Shown here piece after piece: positions 36,707 through 46,317 of a DNA stretch of 64,000 bases. The notes below the pieces were generated by a model. The model made no database searches. It saw only the letters and a list, made by a program, of their open reading frames with translations, and was not told the origin of the DNA. The translations under genes were made by a program, and so were the position numbers. The first letter of the stretch is position 1. Each line of letters opens with the position of its first letter. The DNA comes from Solirubrobacterales bacterium. GTDB lineage: Bacteria; Actinomycetota; Thermoleophilia; Solirubrobacterales; 70-9. The stretch lies in NCBI GenBank assembly GCA_025964255.1, contig JAOPZF010000120.1:1-64000 (forward strand), given 5' to 3'.

Positions 36707-38317
36707 TCACGCTTCCGCCGCCCGGCGCGCCGCGAGCGCGTGCGAGGGAGCCGTCCGGGCGTGCTCGCCGAGCGTGCCGCGGCTCGCGGGCGGCCCGTCG
36801 AGGACGGTCGTGTTGGTGGCGTAGCCGGTCTGCAGGGCGTCTAGTTCGTGCATCCAGAGGTGGACAGATTTGGACGAGACGTAGCGGGCGATGGTCAGGC
36901 GGCTCACTCGCAAGACCGCCGCCAGGTGGAACGTGGTCGGAAGGCTAGCCGGATGCTCGGCGACGTTCCGCTTGCCGACCAGGTCGACTTCCCGCACGGC
37001 TTCGCCGCCGCCGTACCAGCGCATCGCGCCGTCGGCGAGGTACCAGCGCAGCGGGTCGCCGGCGAGCCGCCAGCTGACGATCGCGCGCGGCACCCGGGCC
37101 GGGCGGCGGGCCGTCGCGACCCCGCGGTAGTCGGGGCGCTGGAGGTTCGGCGTCTGCGTGACGTAGACGTCGAAGGCGAGCCAGTAGGCGCAGAGGGCCA
37201 CCGCGACCAGCACCCCGGCGAGGCGCCCCCGCGTGGCGCCGAGGCCGAGGGCGACGACCGCGGCGAGCGGGACCAGCGCCGGCAGCAGGTTGCGCTCGAC
37301 CACGTAGTCCTTGCCGGCGAGCGCCGCCGCTCCCGCCAGGGCGAGGACGCCGAGGCCGACGACCAGCGCGATCGCCCCGCCCCGTCGCTCCCGCCGCGTG
37401 CCGAGCGCAAGCAGGGCGAGCGCCGCCAGGCCGACCCCGATCGCGGGCAGCACCGCGTAGTGGACCCGCGGCGGCTCGGCGATCACGTGGCCGGTTTCGC
37501 CGATCAGGAAGCTGACCCCGGTCTGGAAGAAGCGCTCGCCGAGCGCGCTTTCTTCGATCCAGCCGATGTGGTTCGGGTTGGTCTGCGCGGCGATCAGCGG
37601 CAGCAGCGCGGCGCCCGCGGCGCCGACCGCGGCGAGCGCCGGCAGCACCGCCTTCCAACGGTGGCGCAGGGCGACCGCCAGCCAGATCGCCTCGATCCCG
37701 ACGGCGAAGAAGGCGAAGTAGTGGCTGCCGAGGGCGAGGGCCGAGGCCAGGGCCCAGAGCGCCACTTCGCGTGGACGGCCGCCGCTGTCCAACGCCCGCA
37801 GGAAGAAGAGGAACGAGAGCGCGCCGAAGAAGACGAGCAGCGCGTAGGAGCGGGCCTCCTGCGAGTACCAGATCAGCATCGGGTTGAAGGCGAGGAGGCC
37901 GGCGAGGATGAGGCCGACGCGACGGCTCGCGAGCTGCCGGCCGATCGGATAGCCGAGCGCGACGGTCAGCGTCCCGAACAGCGCCGAGAGCGAGCGGATC
38001 CCCCATTCGTCGCGACCGAAGGCGCGCGCCCATCCCCAGGCGAGGACGTAGTAGAGCGGCGGGTTCGACTCGCTCGACTCCACCTCGTGCAGCATGTGGC
38101 CGAAGCTGCCGGGGATCACCCGCATCACGGTGATCACCTCGTCGTGGTGGAAGCTCTGGACGCCGAGCGGGGCGAAGCGGATCGCCGCCCCGGCGGCGGT
38201 CAGTCCGGCGACCGCGGCGACGAGCGCCCAGCGGCGCGCGGACGCTTCGTCCTGCGGGAGGTCGAGCGCCAGCGGGGCGCCTGATGAGGCCGGGATGCCG
38301 GCGGCGGAGCTGCTCAT
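36707..38317 (-). CDS. GT39/ArnT-like membrane glycosyltransferase
   Basis: FHHDEVITV, ESNPPLYYVLAWGWARAFG, multiple TM segments. Confidence 0.8.
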   Translation of the reverse strand: MSSSAAGIPASSGAPLALDLPQDEASARRWALVAAVAGLTAAGAAIRFAPLGVQSFHHDEVITVMRVIPGSFGHMLHEVESSESNPPLYYVLAWGWARAFGRDEWGIRSLSALFGTLTVALGYPIGRQLASRRVGLILAGLLAFNPMLIWYSQEARSYALLVFFGALSFLFFLRALDSGGRPREVALWALASALALGSHYFAFFAVGIEAIWLAVALRHRWKAVLPALAAVGAAGAALLPLIAAQTNPNHIGWIEESALGERFFQTGVSFLIGETGHVIAEPPRVHYAVLPAIGVGLAALALLALGTRRERRGGAIALVVGLGVLALAGAAALAGKDYVVERNLLPALVPLAAVVALGLGATRGRLAGVLVAVALCAYWLAFDVYVTQTPNLQRPDYRGVATARRPARVPRAIVSWRLAGDPLRWYLADGAMRWYGGGEAVREVDLVGKRNVAEHPASLPTTFHLAAVLRVSRLTIARYVSSKSVHLWMHELDALQTGYATNTTVLDGPPASRGTLGEHARTAPSHALAARRAAEA

Positions 38318-38354
38318 GGAACCAGCAGATTGCGCCTCTCAGCTAAATCCAAGA

Positions 38355-40790
38355 TTAGAGCGAGCAGGCGACCTTCGGGGCGGACGTGGCGGGGCCGTAG
38401 GACGGTGGCAGCTGACCGTTCTGGGCCCAGCGGGTCGGATGGTCCGTCAGTTCGAAGCCGAGGGTGCCGCCGGCGGCGAGTTCGCAGTAAGTCGTCCAGG
38501 GACGGTCATGGACGTGGCCGTCGAGGTGGAGGGCGGCGACGTAAGGGGCGGCCGCCGGTGCGGGCGCCTTGCCGTGGCGGGCGGTCCCGGGCGCCAGGAT
38601 CGTCAGCTTCTTGCCATGGGCGAGGCGCACCTCGGCGCGGCCGAAGAGCGGCGCGCCGAGCGCCAGGGTCCCGGTCCCGGGTTGCGCCGGGTAGAGGCCG
38701 AGAGCGCCGAAGACGTACCAGGCCGAGAGCGTCCCGAGGTCGTCGTTGCCGGGGTAGCCGGCCGGGGTCGGGCTGTAGAGGCGGAGCCCGCGGCGGACCG
38801 CCGCCTGCGTCTTCCACGGCCGTCGAAGCCAGTCGTAGAGCCAGGGCGTCTCCAGGGTGGGCTCGTCGCCGAGCAGGGCGTGGTCGGTGTGCGTCCCTCC
38901 CGCGCCGGCGTTGAGGACCTGGAGGAAGGAGTCGAGTCGCGCCGCCGCCTTGGTCGGCCCGCCCATCCGGTGGATGAGGCCGGCCGGGTCCTGGGGGACC
39001 ATCCAGCTGTACTGCGCGGCGTCGCCCTCGACGAACCCGCCACCTTGAAGTGGGTCGTAGGGGTTCGGGAAGGCGCCGCTCGCGAAGCGCGGCTCGATCA
39101 GGCCGCTCGCCGGGTCGAAGAGATTGCGCCAGTTGGCGGCGCGGGCGATGAACTGGTCATAGGTCGCGGCTGCGCCGCTCCGCGCCGAGAGCTGGGCGAT
39201 CGCGAAGTCGTCGACCGCGTACTCGAGCGTCGTCGCCGCCGAGCCCCAGACCGCCGTCTGGCTGCCGTAGATCGAGTTGGCGTTGCGGACGTTGGTGTCT
39301 TCGTCGAAGGGGACGTAACCGTGTTCGAGGTACCCGGCCAACCCCTGCCGCTCGACGTATTCGCCGTTCGGACTCTGGCACGGTTCGGTCGCTCCGCGGA
39401 CCATCGCGGCGAGCGCCGCGCCGCGGTCGAAGTGGTCGGCGCCGAAGGCCGCGGCGGCGGCGATCATCGGGTCGGCCGAGTCGCCGACCATCGTCATCGA
39501 CTGGCCGTTGGCGTAGGGCCAGCGCGGCAGGCAGCCCGACTGTTCGGCGTCGGCGACGAGCGACTGCATCATGTCGGAGGCCCTCCGCGGCTCGATCAGG
39601 GCGAGCAGCGGGATCTCGGTCCGGTAGACGTCCCAGCCGGAGAAGTCGGCGTACTGGGTGCGGCCGTGGGCCTGATGCACGGCGCCGTCCATGCCGATGT
39701 AGTCGCCGCCGACATCGTTGAAGGTGCGCGGCGCGAGCAGCGCGTGGTAGAGCGCCGTGTAGAAGGTGCGGACGTCGCGGTTCGAGCCGCCGCTGACCTT
39801 GACTTTGTTGAGCGCCTGATCCCAGCGTTCCCGCGCCGCCGCACGTATCGCGCCGAAGCCATGGCCCGCGCTTTCGGCGCGGAGCGCCGCACGGGCTCCG
39901 GCGACCGAGACGAAGGAGATGCCGACGCGGACCGCGACGGTGCGATCGCCGCGGGTGTCGAAGGTCGCGTAGGCGCCGGCGCGCGCCGTTACCTTGGGGT
40001 TGGTCGCTGGGGCCTGGGTGTCGGAGGCGGCTTCGCTCCCCGGTTCGAGCTCCCCTTCGGTCCAGGTCCCCGAGGCGGCAAAGGGGCGGGCGAAGCGAGC
40101 GGCGAAGTAGACCTTGTAGCGCGAGCGCTGGCCGCAGAAGAGGCCGCTGCGGGCGCTACCGCTGATTTCGCGAGCGCCCGGGTCGATCTGGACCGCCGCT
40201 TCGTCGTCGGGCTGGGCAGATCCCCCGGCGTTGATGAGGACGCTCGCGTGCGGGCTCGCCGGGAAGGTGAAACGGCCGAAGCCGGTGCGCGTGGTCGCGG
40301 TCAGAGCGATGCCGATCGGGCCGCCTCGCTTCGGCTGGAGCTCGACCGAGTAAAAGCCGGGTGAACCGCTCTCCGACTTATGCGAGAACCCCGGCTCGAA
40401 CTGCCCCGCCAGCCCCGGCCCCGGGTGGGGCGCGGGTGATCCGCTCAGCGCTTCGGTGGTCGGGACGAACGGGAAGTCACCGTAGACGGCGCAGCCCGCG
40501 CCGCTCAGGTGGGTGAGGCTGAAGCCGGTGACGTGGTGGTCGCGATAGTCGTAGCCGCCCGAGTGAGGCGCCGCCGGGGTCGTGTCGGGGCTCCACTGGA
40601 GCATCCCGAACGGCAGCGTCGCCCCCGGGTAGTTGTGGCCGCCGCCGAAGGTGTGCGGACCGGGGCGGGTCCCGGCGAAGACATCGACCTTCGCCGCCGG
40701 GTCGGCGGTCGCGCCGGCGACCGCGATCAGCCAGAGCGCGGCGGCCAAGGTGAGGATGTTTCGGATGTTCCGCGTAATGTCCCGTCTCAT
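38355..40790 (-). CDS. Secreted GH92 family alpha-mannosidase-like protein (811 aa; start trimmed)
   Basis: GGGHNYPGATLPFGMLQWSPDT, GFSLTHLSGAGC, GDSADPMIAAAAAFG, GNDDLGTLSAWYVFGALGLYPAQPG. Confidence 0.9.
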   Translation of the reverse strand: MRRDITRNIRNILTLAAALWLIAVAGATADPAAKVDVFAGTRPGPHTFGGGHNYPGATLPFGMLQWSPDTTPAAPHSGGYDYRDHHVTGFSLTHLSGAGCAVYGDFPFVPTTEALSGSPAPHPGPGLAGQFEPGFSHKSESGSPGFYSVELQPKRGGPIGIALTATTRTGFGRFTFPASPHASVLINAGGSAQPDDEAAVQIDPGAREISGSARSGLFCGQRSRYKVYFAARFARPFAASGTWTEGELEPGSEAASDTQAPATNPKVTARAGAYATFDTRGDRTVAVRVGISFVSVAGARAALRAESAGHGFGAIRAAARERWDQALNKVKVSGGSNRDVRTFYTALYHALLAPRTFNDVGGDYIGMDGAVHQAHGRTQYADFSGWDVYRTEIPLLALIEPRRASDMMQSLVADAEQSGCLPRWPYANGQSMTMVGDSADPMIAAAAAFGADHFDRGAALAAMVRGATEPCQSPNGEYVERQGLAGYLEHGYVPFDEDTNVRNANSIYGSQTAVWGSAATTLEYAVDDFAIAQLSARSGAAATYDQFIARAANWRNLFDPASGLIEPRFASGAFPNPYDPLQGGGFVEGDAAQYSWMVPQDPAGLIHRMGGPTKAAARLDSFLQVLNAGAGGTHTDHALLGDEPTLETPWLYDWLRRPWKTQAAVRRGLRLYSPTPAGYPGNDDLGTLSAWYVFGALGLYPAQPGTGTLALGAPLFGRAEVRLAHGKKLTILAPGTARHGKAPAPAAAPYVAALHLDGHVHDRPWTTYCELAAGGTLGFELTDHPTRWAQNGQLPPSYGPATSAPKVACSL

Positions 40791-41427
40791 GCGGCTGAGG
40801 AAGGCAACCTTGGCGGCGCTGGTCCTGACCGGCGCGGCCGTCGCCCTGGCGATCGTATTCGGGGGCGGTAAAAGCACGGAAAAGGCGAAAGCCGCGGAAC
40901 CGAATCCAGGCCAGCCGACGGTCTCGATCATCTCGCCCCGCAACGGCGAGGTGCAGCCGACCCACGCGGTGGTGGTGAAGGTCGGCATCGAAAACTTTCA
41001 GTTGGCGCCGGCGAGCTTCGGCGAAGAGCCCGAACTCGGCGAGGGCGGCCTGCGCTTCAGCCTCAACCGCGTCCCCAACTGCGTCGATCCCGAAAAGCTC
41101 GAAAAAGCGATCAAGAGCCCGACCGGCAAGGAACGCCTGCAGGGCCAGTCGATGGACTTCCCGAAGAACGCCGGGCCGAACGGGGTCCTCGCCGAACGGG
41201 AAGGGACCGAGGGGAAGTCCTCCCCGGCGACGCGGCCGGAGATCTTCTACCACCAGCTGCCGCCGGGCTTCTACCGCCTGATCGTCAGCCTCGCGCAGAA
41301 CAACGGCACGCCGTTGAGCTACCACGCGGTCACCAACTTCCAGATCCTGCAGAAACCCGGGCACCACTACAAAAAGTGCGAACCCGGAAAGGTCAGCAGC
41401 GCCAAGGCCGCTGCAAGCCTCGAATAG
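40789..41427 (+). CDS. Membrane-anchored/secreted hypothetical protein; several alternative starts (e.g. 40777)
   Basis: MRLRKATLAALVLTGAAVALAIVFGGG signal/anchor then QPTVSIISPRNGEVQPTHAVVVKVGIENF. Confidence 0.65.
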   Translation: MRLRKATLAALVLTGAAVALAIVFGGGKSTEKAKAAEPNPGQPTVSIISPRNGEVQPTHAVVVKVGIENFQLAPASFGEEPELGEGGLRFSLNRVPNCVDPEKLEKAIKSPTGKERLQGQSMDFPKNAGPNGVLAEREGTEGKSSPATRPEIFYHQLPPGFYRLIVSLAQNNGTPLSYHAVTNFQILQKPGHHYKKCEPGKVSSAKAAASLE

Positions 41428-41458
41428 CCCAATACTTCACTTTGTATAGTTGGTGGTA

Positions 41459-43252
41459 ATGCGTACGTACCGCCGGCTGATGGGTTTCCTGCGTCCTTAC
41501 AGGCTCCAACTGTGGGGATCGTTGGCCTTCGCCTGGGCCGCGATGGGCATGACGGTGCTGATCCCGTGGCTGATCGGCCAGGCGATCAACGCGATCCACG
41601 AAGAAAAGAAGGCCAACCTCCTTCCCCTCGCGGCGGTGATCCTCGGCGCCGCGATCCTGCGCATGGGCCTCACCGTGGTCCGGCGCCTGGTCGCGGGCAA
41701 AGTCTCCCTGGCGGTCGAATTCGACCTGCGCCAGATGTTCTACGCCCACCTGCAGAAGCTCGAGCTCGGCTTCTTCGACAGCCAGCAGACCGGGCAGCTG
41801 ATGTCGCGGGCGACGGTCGACCTGGGGGCGATCCGCTTCTTCCTCGGCTACGGCCTGATCTTCATCACCCAGAACCTGCTGACGATCGTCCTCGCCTCGA
41901 CCGTAATGTTCATCATCAACCCGCTGCTGGCGGCGCTGGCGCTGATCCCGGCGCCGTTCGTCGTCTGGGTCGCCTCGCGCTACAACCGGATCTCGCGGCC
42001 GGCCGTCCAGGAGGTGTCCCAGCGGGTCGCCGAACTGACCGCGGAGGCCGAGGAGAACGTCTCCGGCATCCGCATCGTCAAGGCCTTCGCCCGGGAGGAA
42101 TTCCAGCTGCACCGCTTCCAGCGGGCGGTCAAGCGGGTCTTCGATCAGTCGATCTATTCAACCCGGCTGCAGGCCTTCTTCTCGCCGCTGATCGGCCTGC
42201 TGCCGCAGATGGGGATCGCGCTGGTCCTGCTGATCGGCGGGCGGATGGTGATCGAAGGCAACCTCGAACTCGGCAACTTCACCACCTTCTACATCTACAT
42301 GGTGATGCTCGCCGGGCCGCTGCGGATGCTCGGCGTGGCGATGGGGATGGCGCAGCGGGCGGTCGCCTCGGGCAACCGGATGTTCGAGATCATCGACCGC
42401 GAACCGGAGATCCAGAGCCCGGCCGATCCGACCCCGCTTCCCGCCGCCGGCGGCGGCCGGGTGGAGCTGCGCGACGTGACGCTCCGCTACGCCTCGGCGC
42501 CGAGCTCCGAAAACGAGTCGGTCCCGGCGCTACACGACGTCTCGCTCGAAGTCGAGTCCGGCAAGACGGTGGCGCTGGTCGGGCCGTCGGGCTCGGGCAA
42601 GACGAGCCTCGTCGCGTTGATCGCGCGGCTCTATGACCCGAGCCAGGGCGAGGTGCTGGTCGACGGCGTCGACGTCCGCGACGTCGATCTGGCGCAGCTG
42701 CGCTCCGAGATCGCCTTCGTCGCCGACGACAGCTTCCTCTTCACCGCCTCGGTCGCCGACAACATCGCCTACGCCCGCGGGAGCGCCAGTCGCGAGGACG
42801 TCGAAGCGGCGGCGCGCCTCGCCCAGGCCGACTCGTTCATCCGCGAACTGCCCGACGGCTACGACACCCGCGTCGGCGAGCGCGGCCTGACGCTTTCGGG
42901 CGGCCAGCGCCAACGCGTGGCGATCGCCCGCGCCCTGCTCGCCGATCCGCGGATCCTGATCCTCGACGACGCCACCTCCTCGGTCGACGCGACCACCGAG
43001 TCGGCGATCAAAGGCGGGCTGCGCGAAGCGATGGCCGGGCGGACGACCTTCATCATCGCCCACCGCCTCTCGACCGTCTCGCTCGCCGACGAGATCATCG
43101 TCCTCGACCACGGTGCGATCGTCGACCGCGGCACCCACGAGGAGTTGATGGAGGGCTGCGGCTTCTACCGCGAGATCGCCGAGCACGGCCTCGCCGACTC
43201 GGTCTTCCTACAGGCTGACCTCGAGGAGCGCGAGGAGGTGGCTCGACTGTGA
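41459..43252 (+). CDS. ABC exporter half-transporter (TMD-NBD)
   Basis: GPSGSGKTSLVALI Walker A, LSGGQRQRVAIARALLADPRILILDDATSSVD. Confidence 0.95.
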   Translation: MRTYRRLMGFLRPYRLQLWGSLAFAWAAMGMTVLIPWLIGQAINAIHEEKKANLLPLAAVILGAAILRMGLTVVRRLVAGKVSLAVEFDLRQMFYAHLQKLELGFFDSQQTGQLMSRATVDLGAIRFFLGYGLIFITQNLLTIVLASTVMFIINPLLAALALIPAPFVVWVASRYNRISRPAVQEVSQRVAELTAEAEENVSGIRIVKAFAREEFQLHRFQRAVKRVFDQSIYSTRLQAFFSPLIGLLPQMGIALVLLIGGRMVIEGNLELGNFTTFYIYMVMLAGPLRMLGVAMGMAQRAVASGNRMFEIIDREPEIQSPADPTPLPAAGGGRVELRDVTLRYASAPSSENESVPALHDVSLEVESGKTVALVGPSGSGKTSLVALIARLYDPSQGEVLVDGVDVRDVDLAQLRSEIAFVADDSFLFTASVADNIAYARGSASREDVEAAARLAQADSFIRELPDGYDTRVGERGLTLSGGQRQRVAIARALLADPRILILDDATSSVDATTESAIKGGLREAMAGRTTFIIAHRLSTVSLADEIIVLDHGAIVDRGTHEELMEGCGFYREIAEHGLADSVFLQADLEEREEVARL

Positions 43253-45144
43253 GGCGGCGCCGAGACGACGGGCCGACGGCGCGCGAGGAACGCGTGGCCG
43301 CGGCCGAGCGCGGCGAGAACCCGCTGCGCAACATCGCGATGCTCTTCGGCGCGATCTGGCGGACGCTGCGTGGCGCCGACCAGCGCGGCCGTAAGGTGCG
43401 CTGGTTGATCGGCCTGCTGAAGCCCTACCGCATGCGGATGGCGCTGATGTTCGTCGCCCTGCTGATCGAGACCGGCGCCGGCCTGGCGCCGCCGTTCCTC
43501 GCCGGCCGCGCGATCGACGCGGGAATCGAAACGGGCGACCTGAGCGCGCTCGACTGGATCGTCGCCGCCTTCATCGGCGTCTCGATCCTCTACGCGATCG
43601 CCACCTACGCGGAGACCTACCTCGTCGGCTGGGTCGGCACCCGCACCCTGCAGGATCTGCGCGAGCACATCTTTACCCACATCCAGGGGATGTCGATCGG
43701 CTTCTTCACCCGCAACAGGCCAGGCGTCCTGATCTCGCGGATGACCAACGACGTCGAAGCGCTGCAGCAACTGGTCACCGACGGGGTGGTGACGATCTTC
43801 TCCAGCTCGCTGACCCTGATCGGGGTCGTCGTGATCCTCGTGGTGCTCGACCTGAAGCTGGCGCTGATCACCTTCCTCACCTTCCCGCTGCTCCTGATCG
43901 CGAGCTTCATCTTCCGGATCGCCTCGGCGGGTGCCTATCGGGCGACGCGCGAGCGGATCGCCGCCGTGACCGCCTACCTGCAGGAGAGCCTCAGCGGTGT
44001 GCGGGTGGTGCGCAGCTTCGGCCAGGAGCCGCGCCACGTCGACGAGCTGACCGCGCTGAACGAGGCCAACCGCCAGGTCAACATGAAGACGGTCTACCTC
44101 AACGCCGCCTACTTCCCGGCGGTCGAACTGCTGGCCGCGATCGGCACCTCGGTGATCCTCCTCTACGGCGGCACGCAGGCGATCAACGGCGCGCTCGAAA
44201 TCGGCGTGATCGTCTCCTTCGTCGCCTACCTGACGACGTTCTTCGAACCGATCCAGGAACTCTCCCAGCTGTACACGACCTACCAGTCCGGGATGGCGGC
44301 GCTCGACAAGATCTTCGACCTGCTCGACACCGAGCCGGACATGATCGACGCGCCGGGGGCGATCGACCCGGGGCGGATCCGCGGGGAGATCGAGCTCGAC
44401 GACGTCTGGTTCTCCTACTCCGACGAGACGGACCCGGCGAAGGTTCCGGAGGAGGAGTGGGTGCTCGAAGGGGTCGACCTGCACGTGCCGCCGGGGCAGA
44501 CGCTGGCGTTGGTCGGCGCGACCGGGGCCGGGAAGTCGACCTTCGCCAAGCTCGTCGCCCGCTTCTACGACCCGCAGAAGGGGCGCGTCCTGGTCGACGG
44601 CCACGACCTCAAGGGCGTGCAGCAGAAGGCGCTACGGCGCCAGCTCGGGATCGTGCCGCAGGAGGGCTTCCTGTTCAGTGGGAGCGTCCGCGAAAACCTC
44701 GCCTTCGGTCGCCCCGAGGCGACCCTCGAGGAAATCGAGGACGCGATCGCGACGGTCGGCGCGACCGACTTCGTCAACGCCCTGCCCGACGGGATCGAGA
44801 CCCAGGTCGGCGAGCGCGGCGTCACCCTCTCGGCGGGCCAGCGCCAACTGATCGCCTTCGCCCGCGCCCTCCTCGCCGAGCCCCGCATCCTGATCCTCGA
44901 CGAGGCGACCTCCAACGTCGACGTGCGGACCGAGAAAACGATCGAGAAAGGCCTCGAACTCCTCCTCCACGGCCGCACGGCGATCGTCATCGCCCACCGC
45001 CTCTCCACCATCCGCCGCGCCGGCAAGATCGTCGTCCTCGAACACGGCAGCATCGTCGAGCAAGGCACCCACGACGAGCTCATCGCCGCCGAGGGCGTCT
45101 ACGCGAAGCTCTACGGCGCCTGGGAAGAGAACGCCGCGGCGTAG
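43249..45144 (+). CDS. ABC exporter half-transporter (TMD-NBD), probable partner of the preceding gene
   Basis: GATGAGKSTFAKLV, LSAGQRQLIAFARALLAEPRILILDEATSNVD; 4-nt overlap with upstream gene. Confidence 0.95.
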   Translation: MRRRRDDGPTAREERVAAAERGENPLRNIAMLFGAIWRTLRGADQRGRKVRWLIGLLKPYRMRMALMFVALLIETGAGLAPPFLAGRAIDAGIETGDLSALDWIVAAFIGVSILYAIATYAETYLVGWVGTRTLQDLREHIFTHIQGMSIGFFTRNRPGVLISRMTNDVEALQQLVTDGVVTIFSSSLTLIGVVVILVVLDLKLALITFLTFPLLLIASFIFRIASAGAYRATRERIAAVTAYLQESLSGVRVVRSFGQEPRHVDELTALNEANRQVNMKTVYLNAAYFPAVELLAAIGTSVILLYGGTQAINGALEIGVIVSFVAYLTTFFEPIQELSQLYTTYQSGMAALDKIFDLLDTEPDMIDAPGAIDPGRIRGEIELDDVWFSYSDETDPAKVPEEEWVLEGVDLHVPPGQTLALVGATGAGKSTFAKLVARFYDPQKGRVLVDGHDLKGVQQKALRRQLGIVPQEGFLFSGSVRENLAFGRPEATLEEIEDAIATVGATDFVNALPDGIETQVGERGVTLSAGQRQLIAFARALLAEPRILILDEATSNVDVRTEKTIEKGLELLLHGRTAIVIAHRLSTIRRAGKIVVLEHGSIVEQGTHDELIAAEGVYAKLYGAWEENAAA

Positions 45145-45193
45145 GGGCTCCGGGGCGCTCAGGGCGGGCGCCCGAAGCTGAAAGGGGCGGGGG

Positions 45194-45239
45194 CCGTCTC
45201 GACCACGGCGCGGGCAGGCTGTGGCCGTGGCCGAGACGG
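45194..45239. terminator. Large hairpin at convergent junction
   Basis: CCGTCTCGaCCACGG ... CCGTGGcCGAGACGG. Confidence 0.55.
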
Positions 45240-45305
45240 GGCCGGGAGTGCGGGAAGACGTCACAGGCTCAGGCGGAACGCCACGGTTCCACAACGCCTC
45301 CCCGA

Positions 45306-45351
45306 CGACTGGTCACTTAGGCCCCCTATGGGGGTGACAAGTGACCAGTCG
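45306..45351. terminator. Large hairpin at convergent junction
   Basis: Perfect 13-bp arms CGACTGGTCACTT ... AAGTGACCAGTCG enclosing CCCCC/GGGGG. Confidence 0.65.
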
Positions 45352-45442
45352 TGCCTACGCCTGATGTGGACCTATGACGTTCTCGGCGAAACCCGCCCGG
45401 GACGCAACTCGGACGGCCGCAACGGGCCGAACCACCCAAGGA

Positions 45443-46195
45443 TCAGCCGGGACCGATGCCGCCGGATTCGTTGCTTTCTTCCGGCGCCACTTCCGTCGGG
45501 GGCACTTCTTCGATTTCGCCGCCGGCGCCGCCCGTTTCGGGGGCGACTTCTTCTACTTCCGGAGCTATTTCTTCTTCCGGGATGAATTCTTCTTCGGGGG
45601 CGACTTCTTCTTCGGGCAGGGATTCGATGCCGCCGGATTCTTCCGGGACTACTTCTTCTTCGGCCGCCGGGGGGACGGATTCGGGGCTGGGTTCGGGAGC
45701 GTGCGGGGCTTCGGCGCAGGCTTCGAAGCCATAGACCGCCGCCTGCTGCTGGAATTCTTCAAGGGCCGGCCCCGATTCCTGGGCCGCTTCTTCCTCGGCG
45801 ACGAGGTCTTCTTCCTCGCCGGCTTTTTTGAGGTCGCCCTCGACCATCGCCAGTTTTTCGGCCGCCCCCATGAATTCGGAGTAGCCGTCCTTTTCGCCCG
45901 GCTGGCCGAGCCGCTGGATGCTCTCGACCATTCCGGTGTAGAGGTTGGCGACCTGGGTCGTCTGGACAGAGGCTTCGGCGGCCGATTCTTCGGTCGACCC
46001 GACCGCCGTGTTCACCTCGGCACAGATCGCGTCGCCCTGGCTGATGAAGCCCGCTTTCGAGAGCTTCGGCGCCGTCGTCTTCTTCTTCGCCGTGGTGGTC
46101 GTCGTGCTCGAGCTGCCACCACCGCCGCACCCCGCGACAACGAGGGCGACGATGAATAGCGCCAAGGGCGCAAGGAGGAAGTGCCGGAACCGCAT
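45443..46195 (-). CDS. Lipoprotein with Glu/Pro-rich C-terminal half
   Basis: LALFIVALVVAGCGGGGSSS lipobox; repeated (V)(A)PEE(E) segments. Confidence 0.75.
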   Translation of the reverse strand: MRFRHFLLAPLALFIVALVVAGCGGGGSSSTTTTTAKKKTTAPKLSKAGFISQGDAICAEVNTAVGSTEESAAEASVQTTQVANLYTGMVESIQRLGQPGEKDGYSEFMGAAEKLAMVEGDLKKAGEEEDLVAEEEAAQESGPALEEFQQQAAVYGFEACAEAPHAPEPSPESVPPAAEEEVVPEESGGIESLPEEEVAPEEEFIPEEEIAPEVEEVAPETGGAGGEIEEVPPTEVAPEESNESGGIGPG

Positions 46196-46227
46196 GAGCT
46201 ATCGAAGCTAGCAGCGACTTCGGACTA

Positions 46228-46298
46228 CTGCGCCCCAGGGACTCGAACCCCGACTACCTGGTCCAGAACCAGACGTGCTGCCATTACACCAGGGCGCA
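46228..46298 (-). tRNA. tRNA-Gln (CTG)
   Basis: TGCGCCC...GGGCGCA acceptor stem; anticodon loop TTCTGGA; GGTTCGAGTCC T-arm. Confidence 0.94.
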
Positions 46299-46317
46299 AC
46301 GCTGCTTCGTAGGATAA

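Noticed and set aside
45374-46159. Phe/Gly-rich plus-strand ORF (FFFGGDFFFGQGFD...)
   Set aside because: Antisense shadow of the Glu-rich lipoprotein (GAA/GAG codons read as TTC/CTC).
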